From Actinomycetes bacterium (lineage in GTDB: Bacteria > Actinomycetota > Acidimicrobiia > Acidimicrobiales > Palsa-688), in assembly GCA_021808785.1 (NCBI GenBank), contig JAKBAX010000005.1, positions 1 through 41,692 on the forward strand: a stretch of 41,692 nt of DNA. The letters are read 5' to 3'. The position numbers and the translations under genes are program-made. This document shows, in pieces, positions 1-9,434 of this stretch. The notes under the pieces were generated by a model. That model worked only from the letters and a program-made list of their open reading frames with translations, did not search any database and was not told the origin of the DNA. The first letter of the stretch is position 1. Each line of letters starts with the position of its first letter.

Positions 1-2954
1 GGCCGGGGGCGGGCCGGCCGGGGGCGGGGATCCGAGCCGATCGGGCCAGAGCCCCCGCCCCCGGCGGCGGCCACCGCCCCGGCACTCCACAGGGCGGCCC
101 GGCGGGACAGCCCGAAGCATTCGAAGGCCCCGGCGGTGGCCAGGGCCTCGGCCTGGGCTCGGGTGAGCCCGGCCCGGGCCACCACGTCCTCCATGTCCCG
201 GTAGGGGCGACCGGCCGCGATCCGTTCGGCCATATCCTCGCCGATGGTCCGCACGTAGGACAGGCCGAGGCGCACCGCGGCCCCGCCCGCGCTCGACGCC
301 GACGGCTCGAGGAGGGACCCGGCCCGGCTGGCGTTGACATCGGGCCGGCGCACCTCGACGCCGTGGCGGCGGGAGTCGGAGACGATGGTCTGCGGCGACC
401 AGAAGCCCATGGGCTGGCCGTCGAGCAGGCCGGCGCAGAATGCCGACGGGTAGTGGTGCTTGAGCCACGCCGACGAATAGACGAGGTAGGCGAAGCTCAC
501 CGAGTGGCTCTCGGGAAAACCGAAGTTGGCGAAGGCCACCAGCTTGTCCCAGATGGCGTCGGCCACCTGCCCGGTGATGCCCCGCTGCGCCATGCCGGCG
601 TAGAGCCGGGACCGCAGGGCGGCCATCTTCTCCACGCTGCGCTTGGAACCCATGGCCTGGCGCAGCCGGTCCGACTCGGCCGCGCTGAAGCCGGCCACGT
701 CGATGGCCATCTGCATGAGCTGCTCCTGGAAGAGGGGCACACCGAGGGTCTTGGCCAGGCTCTTCTCCAGCAGTGGGTGCAGGTAGGTGACCGGCTCGAC
801 CCCGTTGCGGCGCCGGATGTAGGGGTGGACCGACCCGCCCTGGATGGGACCGGGCCGGATGAGAGCCACCTCCACCACCAGGTCGTAGAACGTCCGGGGC
901 TTCAAGCGGGGCAGGGTGGCCATCTGGGCCCGGCTCTCGACCTGGAAGATCCCGACCGAGTCGGCCCGGCAGAGCATGTCGTACACCTCGGGTTCCTGCT
1001 CCAGGTCGGCCAGGTCCACCTCCACCCCGTGGAAGGCCCGGACGTGGTCCACCGTGGCGTGCAGGACCGTCAGCATGCCCAGGCCCAGCATGTCGAATTT
1101 GACCAGTCCGGCGGCCGCGCAGTCGTCCTTGTCCCACTGCAGCACGCTGCGGTCGGCCATGCGGGCCCACTCCACCGGGCACACCTCGGCTACCGGCCGG
1201 TCGCATATCACCATGCCGCCGGAGTGGATGCCGAGGTGGCGGGGGAAGTGCTGCACCGCCCCGGCCAGATCCATCACCGGTGGGGGGATGTCGTGGTCGG
1301 GGACGGCCGCGGTGGCCGACAGGGGACCCCATGCGTCCACCTGCCTGGACCAGGCGTCGAGCTGGCCGGGGGCCGCCCCGAGGGCCTTGCCCATGTCGCG
1401 CACCGCGGAGCGGGGCCGGTAAGTGATCACGTTGGCGACCTGGGCCGCCGCGCCCCGGCCGTAGCGGCGGTACACGTACTGGATGGCCTCCTCCCGCCGG
1501 CCGCTCTCTATGTCCACGTCTATGTCGGGTGGCCCGTCGCGCTCGGGGGAGAGGAACCGCTCGAACAGCAGGCCCAGGCCCACCGCATCGGCCTTGGTGA
1601 TCCCCAGGGCGTAACAGACCGCCGAGTTGGCCGCCGATCCCCGCCCCTGGCAGAAGATGTCATGGGTCCGGCAGAACTCCACGATGTCCCAGACGATGAG
1701 GAAGTAACCGGCGAAGCCCAGCTGCTCGATCATCTCCAGCTCGTAGTCGATCTGCGGCCACGCCCTGGGGTTCCGGGGCGCTGTCCGGGTGCCGTACCGG
1801 TGGGTGGCCCCCTCCTCGGTCAGGTGGCGCAGCCAGCTCATCTCGGTGTGCCCCTCCGGCACCGACCAGGGCGGCAGGTTGGGAGCGACCAGGGCCAGGT
1901 CGAAGGCGCACTCCCGGCCCAGCTCGGCCGCCTTCTCCACCACGCCGGGGTAACGGGCGAAGCGGCGCAGCTGCTCGGCCCCGCTGCGCAGGTGGGCGGA
2001 GGCGGCGGCCGGCAACCAGCCGTCCATCTCGTCCAGGCTGCGCCGGGCCCGCACCGCGGCCAGGGCGGTGGCCAGCCGGCGGCGGCCCGGATGGTGGTAG
2101 TGCACGTTGTTGGTGGCCACTACGGGGGCGCCGGTGCGGGCCGCCGCCGCCACCAGGGCGTCGTTGCGGGCCGAGTCCACCGGGTCGCCGTGGTCCCATA
2201 TCTCCACCGCCACATGGTCCCGGCCGAACAGCCGTTGGAGGCGCTGCAGCTCGGTCGTGGCCCGGGCCGGGCCGTGGTCGACAAGGGCGGCCGGCACCAT
2301 CCCCTTGCGACAGCCCGTCAGGACCACCCAATGGTCACAGCAGGTGCCACTTGTTGGGGGAACGCGCACCGGCGAGGCCCCGAAGTCGGGCCGGGCGCCG
2401 GCGCCGACCGCGGCGAGGAGCTCCAGGTCCACCAGCGGCCGCCCTTTGTCCCCTCCTTGCAGATGGGCCACCGAGATGGCCCGGCACAGCCGGGTGTAGC
2501 CCTCGGGATCGCGGGCCAGGACCAGCAGGTGGGTACCTTCGGGGTCGGCCACCCCGTTCTGCGGGCGGGTCAGGCCGACCGACAGCTCGGCGCCGAACAC
2601 CGTGGGCAGGCCCACGGCCCGGGCCGCCTCGGCGAAGCGGACCACCCCGTACATGCCGTCATGGTCGGTGAGGGCCAGCGACTCCAGCCCCAGGCGGGCC
2701 GCCTCCTCCACTATCTCATCGGGGTGGGAGGCCCCGTCCAAGAAGCTGAAATTCGAGTGGCAGTGCAACTCGGCGTAAGGCACCACGGCGGGGCGGCGGC
2801 CGGTCCCCAGCCCGGCCGGGGGCTGGTAGGCCGGGCGCTTGTAGGACCAGGCCGGGGCGTCGCCCCCGTCCCCCTCTGAAGGGAACGACCGGGCGCGCCC
2901 GGATATGACCGCCTCCAGCCGTTTCCACGGTACGGGCGGGTTCTGGTAGCCCAC
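1..2954 (-). CDS. dnaE2: Error-prone DNA polymerase III alpha subunit DnaE2 (partial; C-terminus beyond left edge)
   Basis: Minus-strand frame open from a GTG at 2954 to base 1: MGYQNPPVPWKRLEAVISGR...YAELHCHSNFSFLDGASHPDEIVEEAARLGLESLALTDHDGMYGVVRFAEAAR (PHP domain), ...GFAGYFLIVWDIVEFCRTHDIFCQGRGSAANSAVCYALGIT..., ...DIDVDIESGRREEAIQYVYRRYG.... Not in the ORF track because it runs off the window. Confidence 0.93.
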   Translation of the reverse strand, partial: MGYQNPPVPWKRLEAVISGRARSFPSEGDGGDAPAWSYKRPAYQPPAGLGTGRRPAVVPYAELHCHSNFSFLDGASHPDEIVEEAARLGLESLALTDHDGMYGVVRFAEAARAVGLPTVFGAELSVGLTRPQNGVADPEGTHLLVLARDPEGYTRLCRAISVAHLQGGDKGRPLVDLELLAAVGAGARPDFGASPVRVPPTSGTCCDHWVVLTGCRKGMVPAALVDHGPARATTELQRLQRLFGRDHVAVEIWDHGDPVDSARNDALVAAAARTGAPVVATNNVHYHHPGRRRLATALAAVRARRSLDEMDGWLPAAASAHLRSGAEQLRRFARYPGVVEKAAELGRECAFDLALVAPNLPPWSVPEGHTEMSWLRHLTEEGATHRYGTRTAPRNPRAWPQIDYELEMIEQLGFAGYFLIVWDIVEFCRTHDIFCQGRGSAANSAVCYALGITKADAVGLGLLFERFLSPERDGPPDIDVDIESGRREEAIQYVYRRYGRGAAAQVANVITYRPRSAVRDMGKALGAAPGQLDAWSRQVDAWGPLSATAAVPDHDIPPPVMDLAGAVQHFPRHLGIHSGGMVICDRPVAEVCPVEWARMADRSVLQWDKDDCAAAGLVKFDMLGLGMLTVLHATVDHVRAFHGVEVDLADLEQEPEVYDMLCRADSVGIFQVESRAQMATLPRLKPRTFYDLVVEVALIRPGPIQGGSVHPYIRRRNGVEPVTYLHPLLEKSLAKTLGVPLFQEQLMQMAIDVAGFSAAESDRLRQAMGSKRSVEKMAALRSRLYAGMAQRGITGQVADAIWDKLVAFANFGFPESHSVSFAYLVYSSAWLKHHYPSAFCAGLLDGQPMGFWSPQTIVSDSRRHGVEVRRPDVNASRAGSLLEPSASSAGGAAVRLGLSYVRTIGEDMAERIAAGRPYRDMEDVVARAGLTRAQAEALATAGAFECFGLSRRAALWSAGAVAAAGGGGSGPIGSDPRPRPARPR

Positions 2955-2967
2955 CCCCCGAATATAC

Positions 2968-2981
2968 CGAACACATGTTCG
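2968..2981. promoter_or_regulatory. LexA/SOS box CGAACACATGTTCG upstream of dnaE2
   Basis: Matches the actinobacterial SOS box CGAAC-N4-GTTCG; 14 bp upstream of the dnaE2 start and just upstream of a TATATT -10 (2961-2966, minus). Confidence 0.88.
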
Positions 2982-2987
2982 GTCCGG

Positions 2988-4061
2988 TCAAGGGGTGGCG
3001 CCCACCCCCACGGTCTGGGGCACCAGCTCGATCCAGGTCTGCCCCGGCTCCATGGCGATGGGGTGGCCGGCCCGGTCCAGGTAGCTCGTGGTATCGGCCA
3101 AGGTGGCCCGGTTCCAGGTCCCGGTGGTCATGGTGCCGTTGCGGAACACCAGTACCTGGCCGCTCCCGGTGAGCGTCAGCAGGTTCTCGTGGGAGCCCGT
3201 CGGGTCCTCCACGTACTGGCTCGGGTACATGTTGACCCTCATCACGATGATGTTGTTGGTCGTGATCTGGCCCCCCTCGCCGAGGGTGGCCGGCCCGGTG
3301 TCGGCGTAGGACCGGAACCACACCCCCGCCTTCGGCTGCCACGTCCAGGTGACGTCCGAGTACTGGAAGGCGATGTGCACGGTGGCGGCGGGAGTGGCCG
3401 TCGGGTCCACCGCGCCGTAGGACCACACCGCCGGCGGGGCGACCGGCGCGGCGTGCTCGGCCGCCCCCTCCGCCCATAGAGCCGCCGTGGAGGTGTAGAG
3501 GTTGTGCGGGGCGAAGCGGGTGGGGCTGCGGTAGTAGGCGCTGAGGGGGGCCCGATCGACTCCCACGTCGATCAGCGACGAGGCGTCGATGGCGGCCACC
3601 GCGGGCGCGATGGCACCGGAGTAACCGATCAGCGGATGGGGGCCGTACTGGCTCAGGATCTCGGGGTCGATCAGCCGGCCGGACCGCACCGGCCCGACCA
3701 CGGGCGCCCCCTGGCACTGGAAGATGGCGATGAACCGGGTGATGCCGCCCTCCACCGGCTCTTCGTAGAGGACGTCGGCCCGGGACAGGCCGGTCTGGGG
3801 CCGGGCCGGGGCCAGGTTGTCGATCTTGATCGCGAGGGCGGGTCGAGCCGGCACATGGCCGCCGGGAGCGGGCATCCCCGACAACGGGCACACCGGCGCC
3901 GGCCGGGCCGTCACCGGCACCACGGCGGGCCGGGCCTCGGCGATGGTGCTGCTCGTCGTGGTGGTCGGCGCGGCGCTGCGGTGGGCCGCCCCGCTGCAGC
4001 CCACCAGGACCACCGCGAGCGCGGCCAGGACGATCCCAGTGCTTCGCTTCGACCCCGTCAT
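2988..4061 (-). CDS. DUF3048 (YerB-like) domain lipoprotein
   Basis: Lipobox signal MTGSKRSTGIVLAALAVVLVGCSG; CPLSGMPAP...RPALAIKIDNLAPARPQTGLSRADVLYEEPVEGGITRFIAIFQ typical of DUF3048. Confidence 0.85.
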   Translation of the reverse strand: MTGSKRSTGIVLAALAVVLVGCSGAAHRSAAPTTTTSSTIAEARPAVVPVTARPAPVCPLSGMPAPGGHVPARPALAIKIDNLAPARPQTGLSRADVLYEEPVEGGITRFIAIFQCQGAPVVGPVRSGRLIDPEILSQYGPHPLIGYSGAIAPAVAAIDASSLIDVGVDRAPLSAYYRSPTRFAPHNLYTSTAALWAEGAAEHAAPVAPPAVWSYGAVDPTATPAATVHIAFQYSDVTWTWQPKAGVWFRSYADTGPATLGEGGQITTNNIIVMRVNMYPSQYVEDPTGSHENLLTLTGSGQVLVFRNGTMTTGTWNRATLADTTSYLDRAGHPIAMEPGQTWIELVPQTVGVGATP

Positions 4062-4094
4062 CGGACCCCAGGCTAAGAGCGCCCGGGGCCGACG

Positions 4095-4108
4095 TGGGGG
4101 ATCCCCCA
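4095..4108. promoter_or_regulatory. Perfect 14-bp palindrome TGGGGGATCCCCCA between two divergent promoters
   Basis: Lies between -10-like TAGCCT (4070-4075, minus) and TACCGT (4123-4128, plus), where both -35 regions would fall. Confidence 0.45.
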
Positions 4109-4135
4109 GACGCGGTGCCCGCTACCGTGTAGGAG

Positions 4136-6034
4136 GTGGGGCGGAGCAGCCGGCGGGGCCGACGGGCGGGGGCGATGCTGGCCGTCACCGTGCTCTCGGC
4201 CGGCGTTCTGTCGGCCTGCAGCAGCGCGGGCCGGAGTGCCCCGGCCACCGTGTCGGGATTTCTCGCCGCGTGGGACGGCGCGGACGCGGCGTCGATGGTG
4301 CCCTACCTCGACCGGCCGGGGGCCGGCCTGGCCCAGCAGATACTGGCGATCACCTCCGGCCTGCACGCCACCGCCGTGACCCGCACCGCCGGGCCGCTGT
4401 CTCTCCACGGGTCCCGGGGCCAGGCACCGGTCGTGTCGGTGTACACGCTGCCCGGCCTCGGAACGTGGCGGGAGACCACCACCATGGACCTGGTGCGTCG
4501 CTCGGGTCGCTGGCAGGTGGCATGGACACCGGCCGCGGTGGCCCCGCAACTGTCGGGCGGCCAGAGGCTGGAGCTCACCTACGTGTGGGACCACAGAGCG
4601 GCCATCCTGGGCGCTGGGGGCAACCCGTTGACGACGGACCAGCCGCAGGTGATCGTGGGCGTGGAAGGCCAGCGGATCAAGGATCCGGCCGCCCTGACCC
4701 AGCTCCTGACCGCGGCCGGCGCCTCACCGGCCCAAGTCCGGGCGGCCCTCACCGAGGCCACCGCCCACCCCACCTTCTTCGAGCCGGTGGTGACCATCAC
4801 CGAAGCCGCGTTCAACGCGTTGGGCGGCCACAGCAGCGCGCTCTACCAGGCTCCGGGCACCCAGTTCCGCCCAACCTCGGCCCGAGCCGCGATCACGCCC
4901 GGGCTGGCCGCCCACCTGGTGGGCCAGGTCGGCCCCGTGACCGCCGAGGAACTGGCCCAGCTGGGGGCGCCCTACGACGCGACGAGCACCGTCGGCCAGA
5001 CGGGTCTGGAAGCGCTCTACGAGAAGCAGCTGGCCGGCGCGCCGGGCGGGCGGATCAACGTGGTCGACCAAGCGGGGAGGACGACCGCCACGGTGGCCAT
5101 TTTCCAGCCGGTGGCCGGCCGCCCGGTATCCACCGGCCTCGATCCTTCGGTGCAAAGGGCGGCCGAGGCGGCGATGGCCGCGGTGGCGGGCACCGCCGCT
5201 CTGGTGGCGGTCAGGGTCAGCACCGGCCAGGTGCTCGCCTCGGTCAGCAACCCGGAGTCCACCCCGTTCGACGCCGCCATGGACGGGTCGTTCCCGCCCG
5301 GCTCCACCTTCAAGGTGCTGACGTCGACCGCCCTGTTCGCCGCCGGCCTGTCACCGGCCTCGGTCGCCTCCTGCCCGACCACCTTCACCCTGGGCGGCCG
5401 CAGCTTCCACAACGCGGCGGGCGACCAGCCCGTGACCTCGCTGCAGGCCGCCTTCGTCGAGTCGTGCAACACCGCCTTCGTGCAGCTGGCGTCTTCACAC
5501 CTGAAGCCGAGCGACTTCGCCGCGGTGGCAGCCCGGTTCGACCTCGGCCGGCCCATCCAGATGGGCTACCCGGCCTTCGCCGGGATGGTGCCGGCTCCGG
5601 CCGACCTCGCCGAGCTGGGTGCCACCGCCATCGGCCAGGCCGGCGTACTCCTCTCGCCCCTCGACCTGGCCACGGTGGCCGCCGACGTGGCCCGCGGCTC
5701 GGTGCTGCCGCCCCGGCTGGTCGCCGGGGCCCCCGACGACGGGGCCGCCCCTGTGGCCCTGGCCCCCCAGACCGTGACCGACCTGCACGCCATGATGGCC
5801 GCCGTCGTGACCAGCGGGACGGCGGCCGGGACCGGCCTGCCGGCCGGCACCTTCGCCAAGACGGGCACCGCGGAGTACGGCAGTGGCACCCCCTTGCCGC
5901 TCGACGCCTGGCTGATGGGCTGGCACGGCGACGTGGCCTTCGCCATGGTCGAGCAGAACAGCAAAGGTGACGGGGGGCCGGTGGACGGCCCGGTGGTCGC
6001 TCGTTTTCTCACCGCCCTCGCCCAGGGGGGATGA
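4136..6034 (+). CDS. Penicillin-binding protein, class B-type transpeptidase with NTF2-like N-terminal domain
   Basis: Lipobox-like N-terminus (LSACSS); SxxK GSTFKVL, SxN SCNT, KTGTAEYG motifs. Confidence 0.88.
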   Translation: MGRSSRRGRRAGAMLAVTVLSAGVLSACSSAGRSAPATVSGFLAAWDGADAASMVPYLDRPGAGLAQQILAITSGLHATAVTRTAGPLSLHGSRGQAPVVSVYTLPGLGTWRETTTMDLVRRSGRWQVAWTPAAVAPQLSGGQRLELTYVWDHRAAILGAGGNPLTTDQPQVIVGVEGQRIKDPAALTQLLTAAGASPAQVRAALTEATAHPTFFEPVVTITEAAFNALGGHSSALYQAPGTQFRPTSARAAITPGLAAHLVGQVGPVTAEELAQLGAPYDATSTVGQTGLEALYEKQLAGAPGGRINVVDQAGRTTATVAIFQPVAGRPVSTGLDPSVQRAAEAAMAAVAGTAALVAVRVSTGQVLASVSNPESTPFDAAMDGSFPPGSTFKVLTSTALFAAGLSPASVASCPTTFTLGGRSFHNAAGDQPVTSLQAAFVESCNTAFVQLASSHLKPSDFAAVAARFDLGRPIQMGYPAFAGMVPAPADLAELGATAIGQAGVLLSPLDLATVAADVARGSVLPPRLVAGAPDDGAAPVALAPQTVTDLHAMMAAVVTSGTAAGTGLPAGTFAKTGTAEYGSGTPLPLDAWLMGWHGDVAFAMVEQNSKGDGGPVDGPVVARFLTALAQGG

Positions 6035-7248
6035 GCGGGCCGGCCCCGCCGCGCGAAGCTTCCCCCGTGTCGAGCTTCACGGTCCGCCTGGCGGACACCG
6101 CCCCGGACCGGGGGCGGCTGCGGGTGGCGGTCAAGGACATCATCGATATGGTCGGGCTGACCACCACCTGCGGATCCCGGGTGCTGGCCTCCACCCGGGC
6201 CCCGGCCGCCGCCGACGCGGCCTGCCTGGCCGGGATCCGGGCCGAGGAGGCCGCCGGCCGGGTCGTGATCGTGGGCCGCACCAACCTGCACGAGCTGGCC
6301 TTCGGGGTGTCGGGTGTCAACCCGTGGTACGGCACACCGGTCAACCCTTTGGACCCGCGCCTGGTGCCGGGCGGTTCGTCGAGCGGGTCGGCGGCGGCCA
6401 TCGGCGCCGGCCTGGCCGACGTGGCCCTCGGCACCGACACCGGCGGCTCGATAAGAATTCCGGCCGCGTGCTGCGGAGTGGTCGGGTTGAAGACCACCAC
6501 CGGCCGGGTCAGCCTGGCCGGCGTCGACCCGCTCGGGCCCTCCCTCGACACGGTGGGGCCGATGGGCGCCACCGTCGACGCGGTCGGTCGGGGCATGCAG
6601 CTGCTCGAGCCCGGCTTCGAGTGGCGCGACACTCCCCCGGCGACGCGCATCGGCCGGTTCCGCCCCCGTGCCGACCCATGGATCGACCGGGCCCTGGACG
6701 CCCGTCTGGCCGCATGGGCGGCCGCCGCCCCCGGCCGCTCTGTGGTGGACCTCGACCTCGACCACTTCGACGAAGCCACCGAGGCGCTCGGCGCGATCTT
6801 GGCCCGCGAGGCGTGGACGGTCCACGCCGAGCTTTGGACCCGACACGCAAGCGAGTTGTCTCCCGACGTCGCGGACCGCCTGGAAGCGGCATCACACCTG
6901 CCAGATGCTGATTTCGAAGCGGCCACCAGGATGCGGGCCCGGTGGTCGGATGGCCTGGCCCGGGTGCTGGGCGGGGTCGACCTGGTCGCCCTCCCCGTGC
7001 TGGCGTCGGCCCCCCCGCCTCTGACCGACGCGGCGCGGGTATCGTCGATCCGCTATACCGGCCCTTTCAACCTGTCCGGCGGGCCGGCGCTGGCCCTGCC
7101 CGTCCGAAGCGGCCGATCGGGCCTGCCGGCCAGCCTGCAGCTCGTGGGCCCCGCCGGGGCGGAGGCCATGGTCCTGCGCAGCGCGGCCGAGATCGAAAGC
7201 CTGGCGCCGGGACCCTCGCCCGACGCCCCCGCCGGGGAGCGGTTGTGA
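6031..7248 (+). CDS. Amidase (amidase signature family, GatA-like)
   Basis: RVAVKDIIDMVG...GRTNLHELAFGVSG...PGGSSSGSAAAIGAGLADVALGTDTGGSIRIPAACCGVVGLKTT; ATGA overlap with the upstream PBP gene. Confidence 0.9.
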   Translation: MSGPAPPREASPVSSFTVRLADTAPDRGRLRVAVKDIIDMVGLTTTCGSRVLASTRAPAAADAACLAGIRAEEAAGRVVIVGRTNLHELAFGVSGVNPWYGTPVNPLDPRLVPGGSSSGSAAAIGAGLADVALGTDTGGSIRIPAACCGVVGLKTTTGRVSLAGVDPLGPSLDTVGPMGATVDAVGRGMQLLEPGFEWRDTPPATRIGRFRPRADPWIDRALDARLAAWAAAAPGRSVVDLDLDHFDEATEALGAILAREAWTVHAELWTRHASELSPDVADRLEAASHLPDADFEAATRMRARWSDGLARVLGGVDLVALPVLASAPPPLTDAARVSSIRYTGPFNLSGGPALALPVRSGRSGLPASLQLVGPAGAEAMVLRSAAEIESLAPGPSPDAPAGERL

Positions 7249-9362
7249 GCGCGGCCGGCGAGCAGTTCCCGGCCGGCGAGCAGTTCCCGGCCGGCGAGCA
7301 GTTCCCGGCCGGCGAGCAGTTCCCGGCCATCGAGCAGTTCCCGGCCATCGAGCAGTTCCCGGCCATCGAGCAGTTCCTGGCCGCGGCCGGGCCGGGCCGC
7401 ACGACCACCCGGGCCCGGATCCCGCTGCCCGATCCGGCTCCGGGGCCGCCCCTGCCGGAGGTGCCGCGCTTGCTCGCCGGAGCTGCCGAGGTGGACATCA
7501 CCCCTCCGCCCGGCCTGCCCAAGTCCGGCCACTCCCGCAACGCCCAGGACGGCCGCGGCTTCCGCACCCGCCTACGGGCCCGGGTGCTGCACCTGCGGGC
7601 CGGGCGGGCGTCGGTGGCCCTGGTGGCCACCGACCTGCACGCCGGCTCGGCAGTGGTGCACGCCCTGGTCGCCGAGTCCATCCGGGCCGGCACCGACATT
7701 CCCCGGGCCGGCCTGATGCTCGGCGCCACCCATACCCACGCCGGCCCGGGCCAGTTCCACGGGTCGGACTTCTACAACCGCTGGGCCTCCAACCGGCCGG
7801 GGCTGGACCCGGCCTACACCGCCTACCTATCCCGCCGCATCGCCGAGGCGGTGCTCCACGCCTACGAGAGCCGGGCCCCGGCCCGCCTGGCCTTCGGCTC
7901 GGCCGAGGTCTGGGGCTACACCCGCAACCGCTCCCTGCCGGCCCACGTGCACAACGACTCCGTCCACGACAAGCGAACCGGCCTGCAGCGCCGCTACGCG
8001 GCCGTCAACCCGTGGCTGCACCTGCTCCGGGTCGACTCCGGCCCATCGGGGCCGGCCGGCCGGCCGCTGGCCGCCCTGGCCTTCTTCTCCATCCACGGGA
8101 CCGGGATCTCCCGGCACGACCCGTCCTACAACGCCGACGTGTGGGCCTACATCACCGGCGAGATGGCCCGTCGAATAGAGGCCCGCACCGGCACCCGCCC
8201 GGTGTGCGGCGCGATGGAGGGCACCCATGGTGACGTGACGCCGGCGGTGCGACCCGGGATGCTCGTGTATCCGGAAGCGGAACGGGTGGGGGCCGGCATC
8301 GGCTCGGCGGCCGCCGAGCTGCACGAGCACCTGGAGCGGCAGCTTTCGGCCCATCCCCGGTTGGCCACCGGCTACCGGGAGGTGGATCTGACGGCCGGCC
8401 CGGTGTGGGGCGGGGTACGCCTGCCCGATCCCGCCGTCGGGGCGGCCAAGATCGCCGGGGCGGTGGAGAACACCACCCCCGTCATCGACCGGCTACCGCC
8501 TTTCCGGGCCGGTTGCCCGAAGCCGGCCCGGCTGGCCCGCACCCCCCAGGGCCGCAAGTGGATACTCGGCGGCCGCCACCTCCATGATCGGTTGGCTCCC
8601 GGGTCGGCCTTCCCCCGGGTGCTGCCGGTGCAGGTGATGACCATCGGGCCGGCCGCCGTCTTGGCCCTCCCGTTCGAGATCACCGTGGAGGCGGGGCGCC
8701 GGTTGGAGGCCGCCCTGCGTGCCACCCTGGCCGGGTCGGGACCGGCGGTGGTGTCGTCGGCGGCCAACGACTACTGGGACTACCTGACCACCGCCGAGGA
8801 GTACGACGTGCAGTGCTACGAAGGGGCGAGCAACCTCTACGGGCCCCGCACCCTCGATTTCGTCCTGGCCCTGACCACCGACCTGGCCGGGCGGGTGGGG
8901 ACCGGCGACGTCGTGGATCTGGTGGCCGGGCCGGCCGGTTCCCGCCACTTCCGCGGGCTGGTCCGCCGCTACCTTCCCGAGCCGCCCGACCGCACCGGCC
9001 AGCCCGCCCGGCGGACCGGCCCGGCCACCTTCTTCGAGGCCGATCGGGGCGAGGATCCCTACTGGGAGATGCGCTGGTCGGGCCCCCCGCCGGGAGGGCT
9101 GGAGTGGGACCGGCCCCTGCTGCGGGTCGAGCGGGAGCAACCCGGCGGGGGCTGGCGGACAGCCTGCGACCCCACCGGACCGGTGACCGACGCCGGCTGG
9201 CACCTCGGCGTGGTCCACCTGGGTCGGGCCGGGGACGGGCCCGAGGAGCACCTCTATGCGGCCCGCTGGTACCAACCCCCGCTCGGGCGGCCCGGCCGCC
9301 ACCGTTTCGTCCTGGAGGCCAACGCCGGCATGCCGGAGGTGGCCGGCCCGCCGTTCGACTGA
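7245..9362 (+). CDS. Neutral/alkaline ceramidase family hydrolase
   Basis: In-frame GTG at 7245 overlaps the amidase stop (GTGA). AGAAEVDITPPPGLPKSGHS...ATDLHAGS...LGATHTHAGPGQFHGSDFYN...GTHGDVTP typical of neutral ceramidases. Confidence 0.85.
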   Translation: MSAAGEQFPAGEQFPAGEQFPAGEQFPAIEQFPAIEQFPAIEQFLAAAGPGRTTTRARIPLPDPAPGPPLPEVPRLLAGAAEVDITPPPGLPKSGHSRNAQDGRGFRTRLRARVLHLRAGRASVALVATDLHAGSAVVHALVAESIRAGTDIPRAGLMLGATHTHAGPGQFHGSDFYNRWASNRPGLDPAYTAYLSRRIAEAVLHAYESRAPARLAFGSAEVWGYTRNRSLPAHVHNDSVHDKRTGLQRRYAAVNPWLHLLRVDSGPSGPAGRPLAALAFFSIHGTGISRHDPSYNADVWAYITGEMARRIEARTGTRPVCGAMEGTHGDVTPAVRPGMLVYPEAERVGAGIGSAAAELHEHLERQLSAHPRLATGYREVDLTAGPVWGGVRLPDPAVGAAKIAGAVENTTPVIDRLPPFRAGCPKPARLARTPQGRKWILGGRHLHDRLAPGSAFPRVLPVQVMTIGPAAVLALPFEITVEAGRRLEAALRATLAGSGPAVVSSAANDYWDYLTTAEEYDVQCYEGASNLYGPRTLDFVLALTTDLAGRVGTGDVVDLVAGPAGSRHFRGLVRRYLPEPPDRTGQPARRTGPATFFEADRGEDPYWEMRWSGPPPGGLEWDRPLLRVEREQPGGGWRTACDPTGPVTDAGWHLGVVHLGRAGDGPEEHLYAARWYQPPLGRPGRHRFVLEANAGMPEVAGPPFD
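7254..7379 (+). repeat. 18-bp tandem repeat x7 in the ceramidase N-terminus
   Basis: Four copies of GCCGGCGAGCAGTTCCCG then three of GCCATCGAGCAGTTCC(C/T)G, encoding (AGEQFP)4(AIEQFP/L)3. Confidence 0.95.
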
Positions 9363-9434
9363 GCGGGTTCCACATTCCCGGCCGGGCGCCCCGCGGGCCG
9401 GCGGGGTCGGGGCGGCCCTTAGACTGCCCCGGAG

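Noticed and set aside
363-2879. 838-aa plus-strand ORF (and other long ORFs antisense to dnaE2, imuB, lon and the ABC exporter)
   Set aside because: High-GC mirror frames; low-complexity translation with no recognisable domain, opposite well-supported genes.
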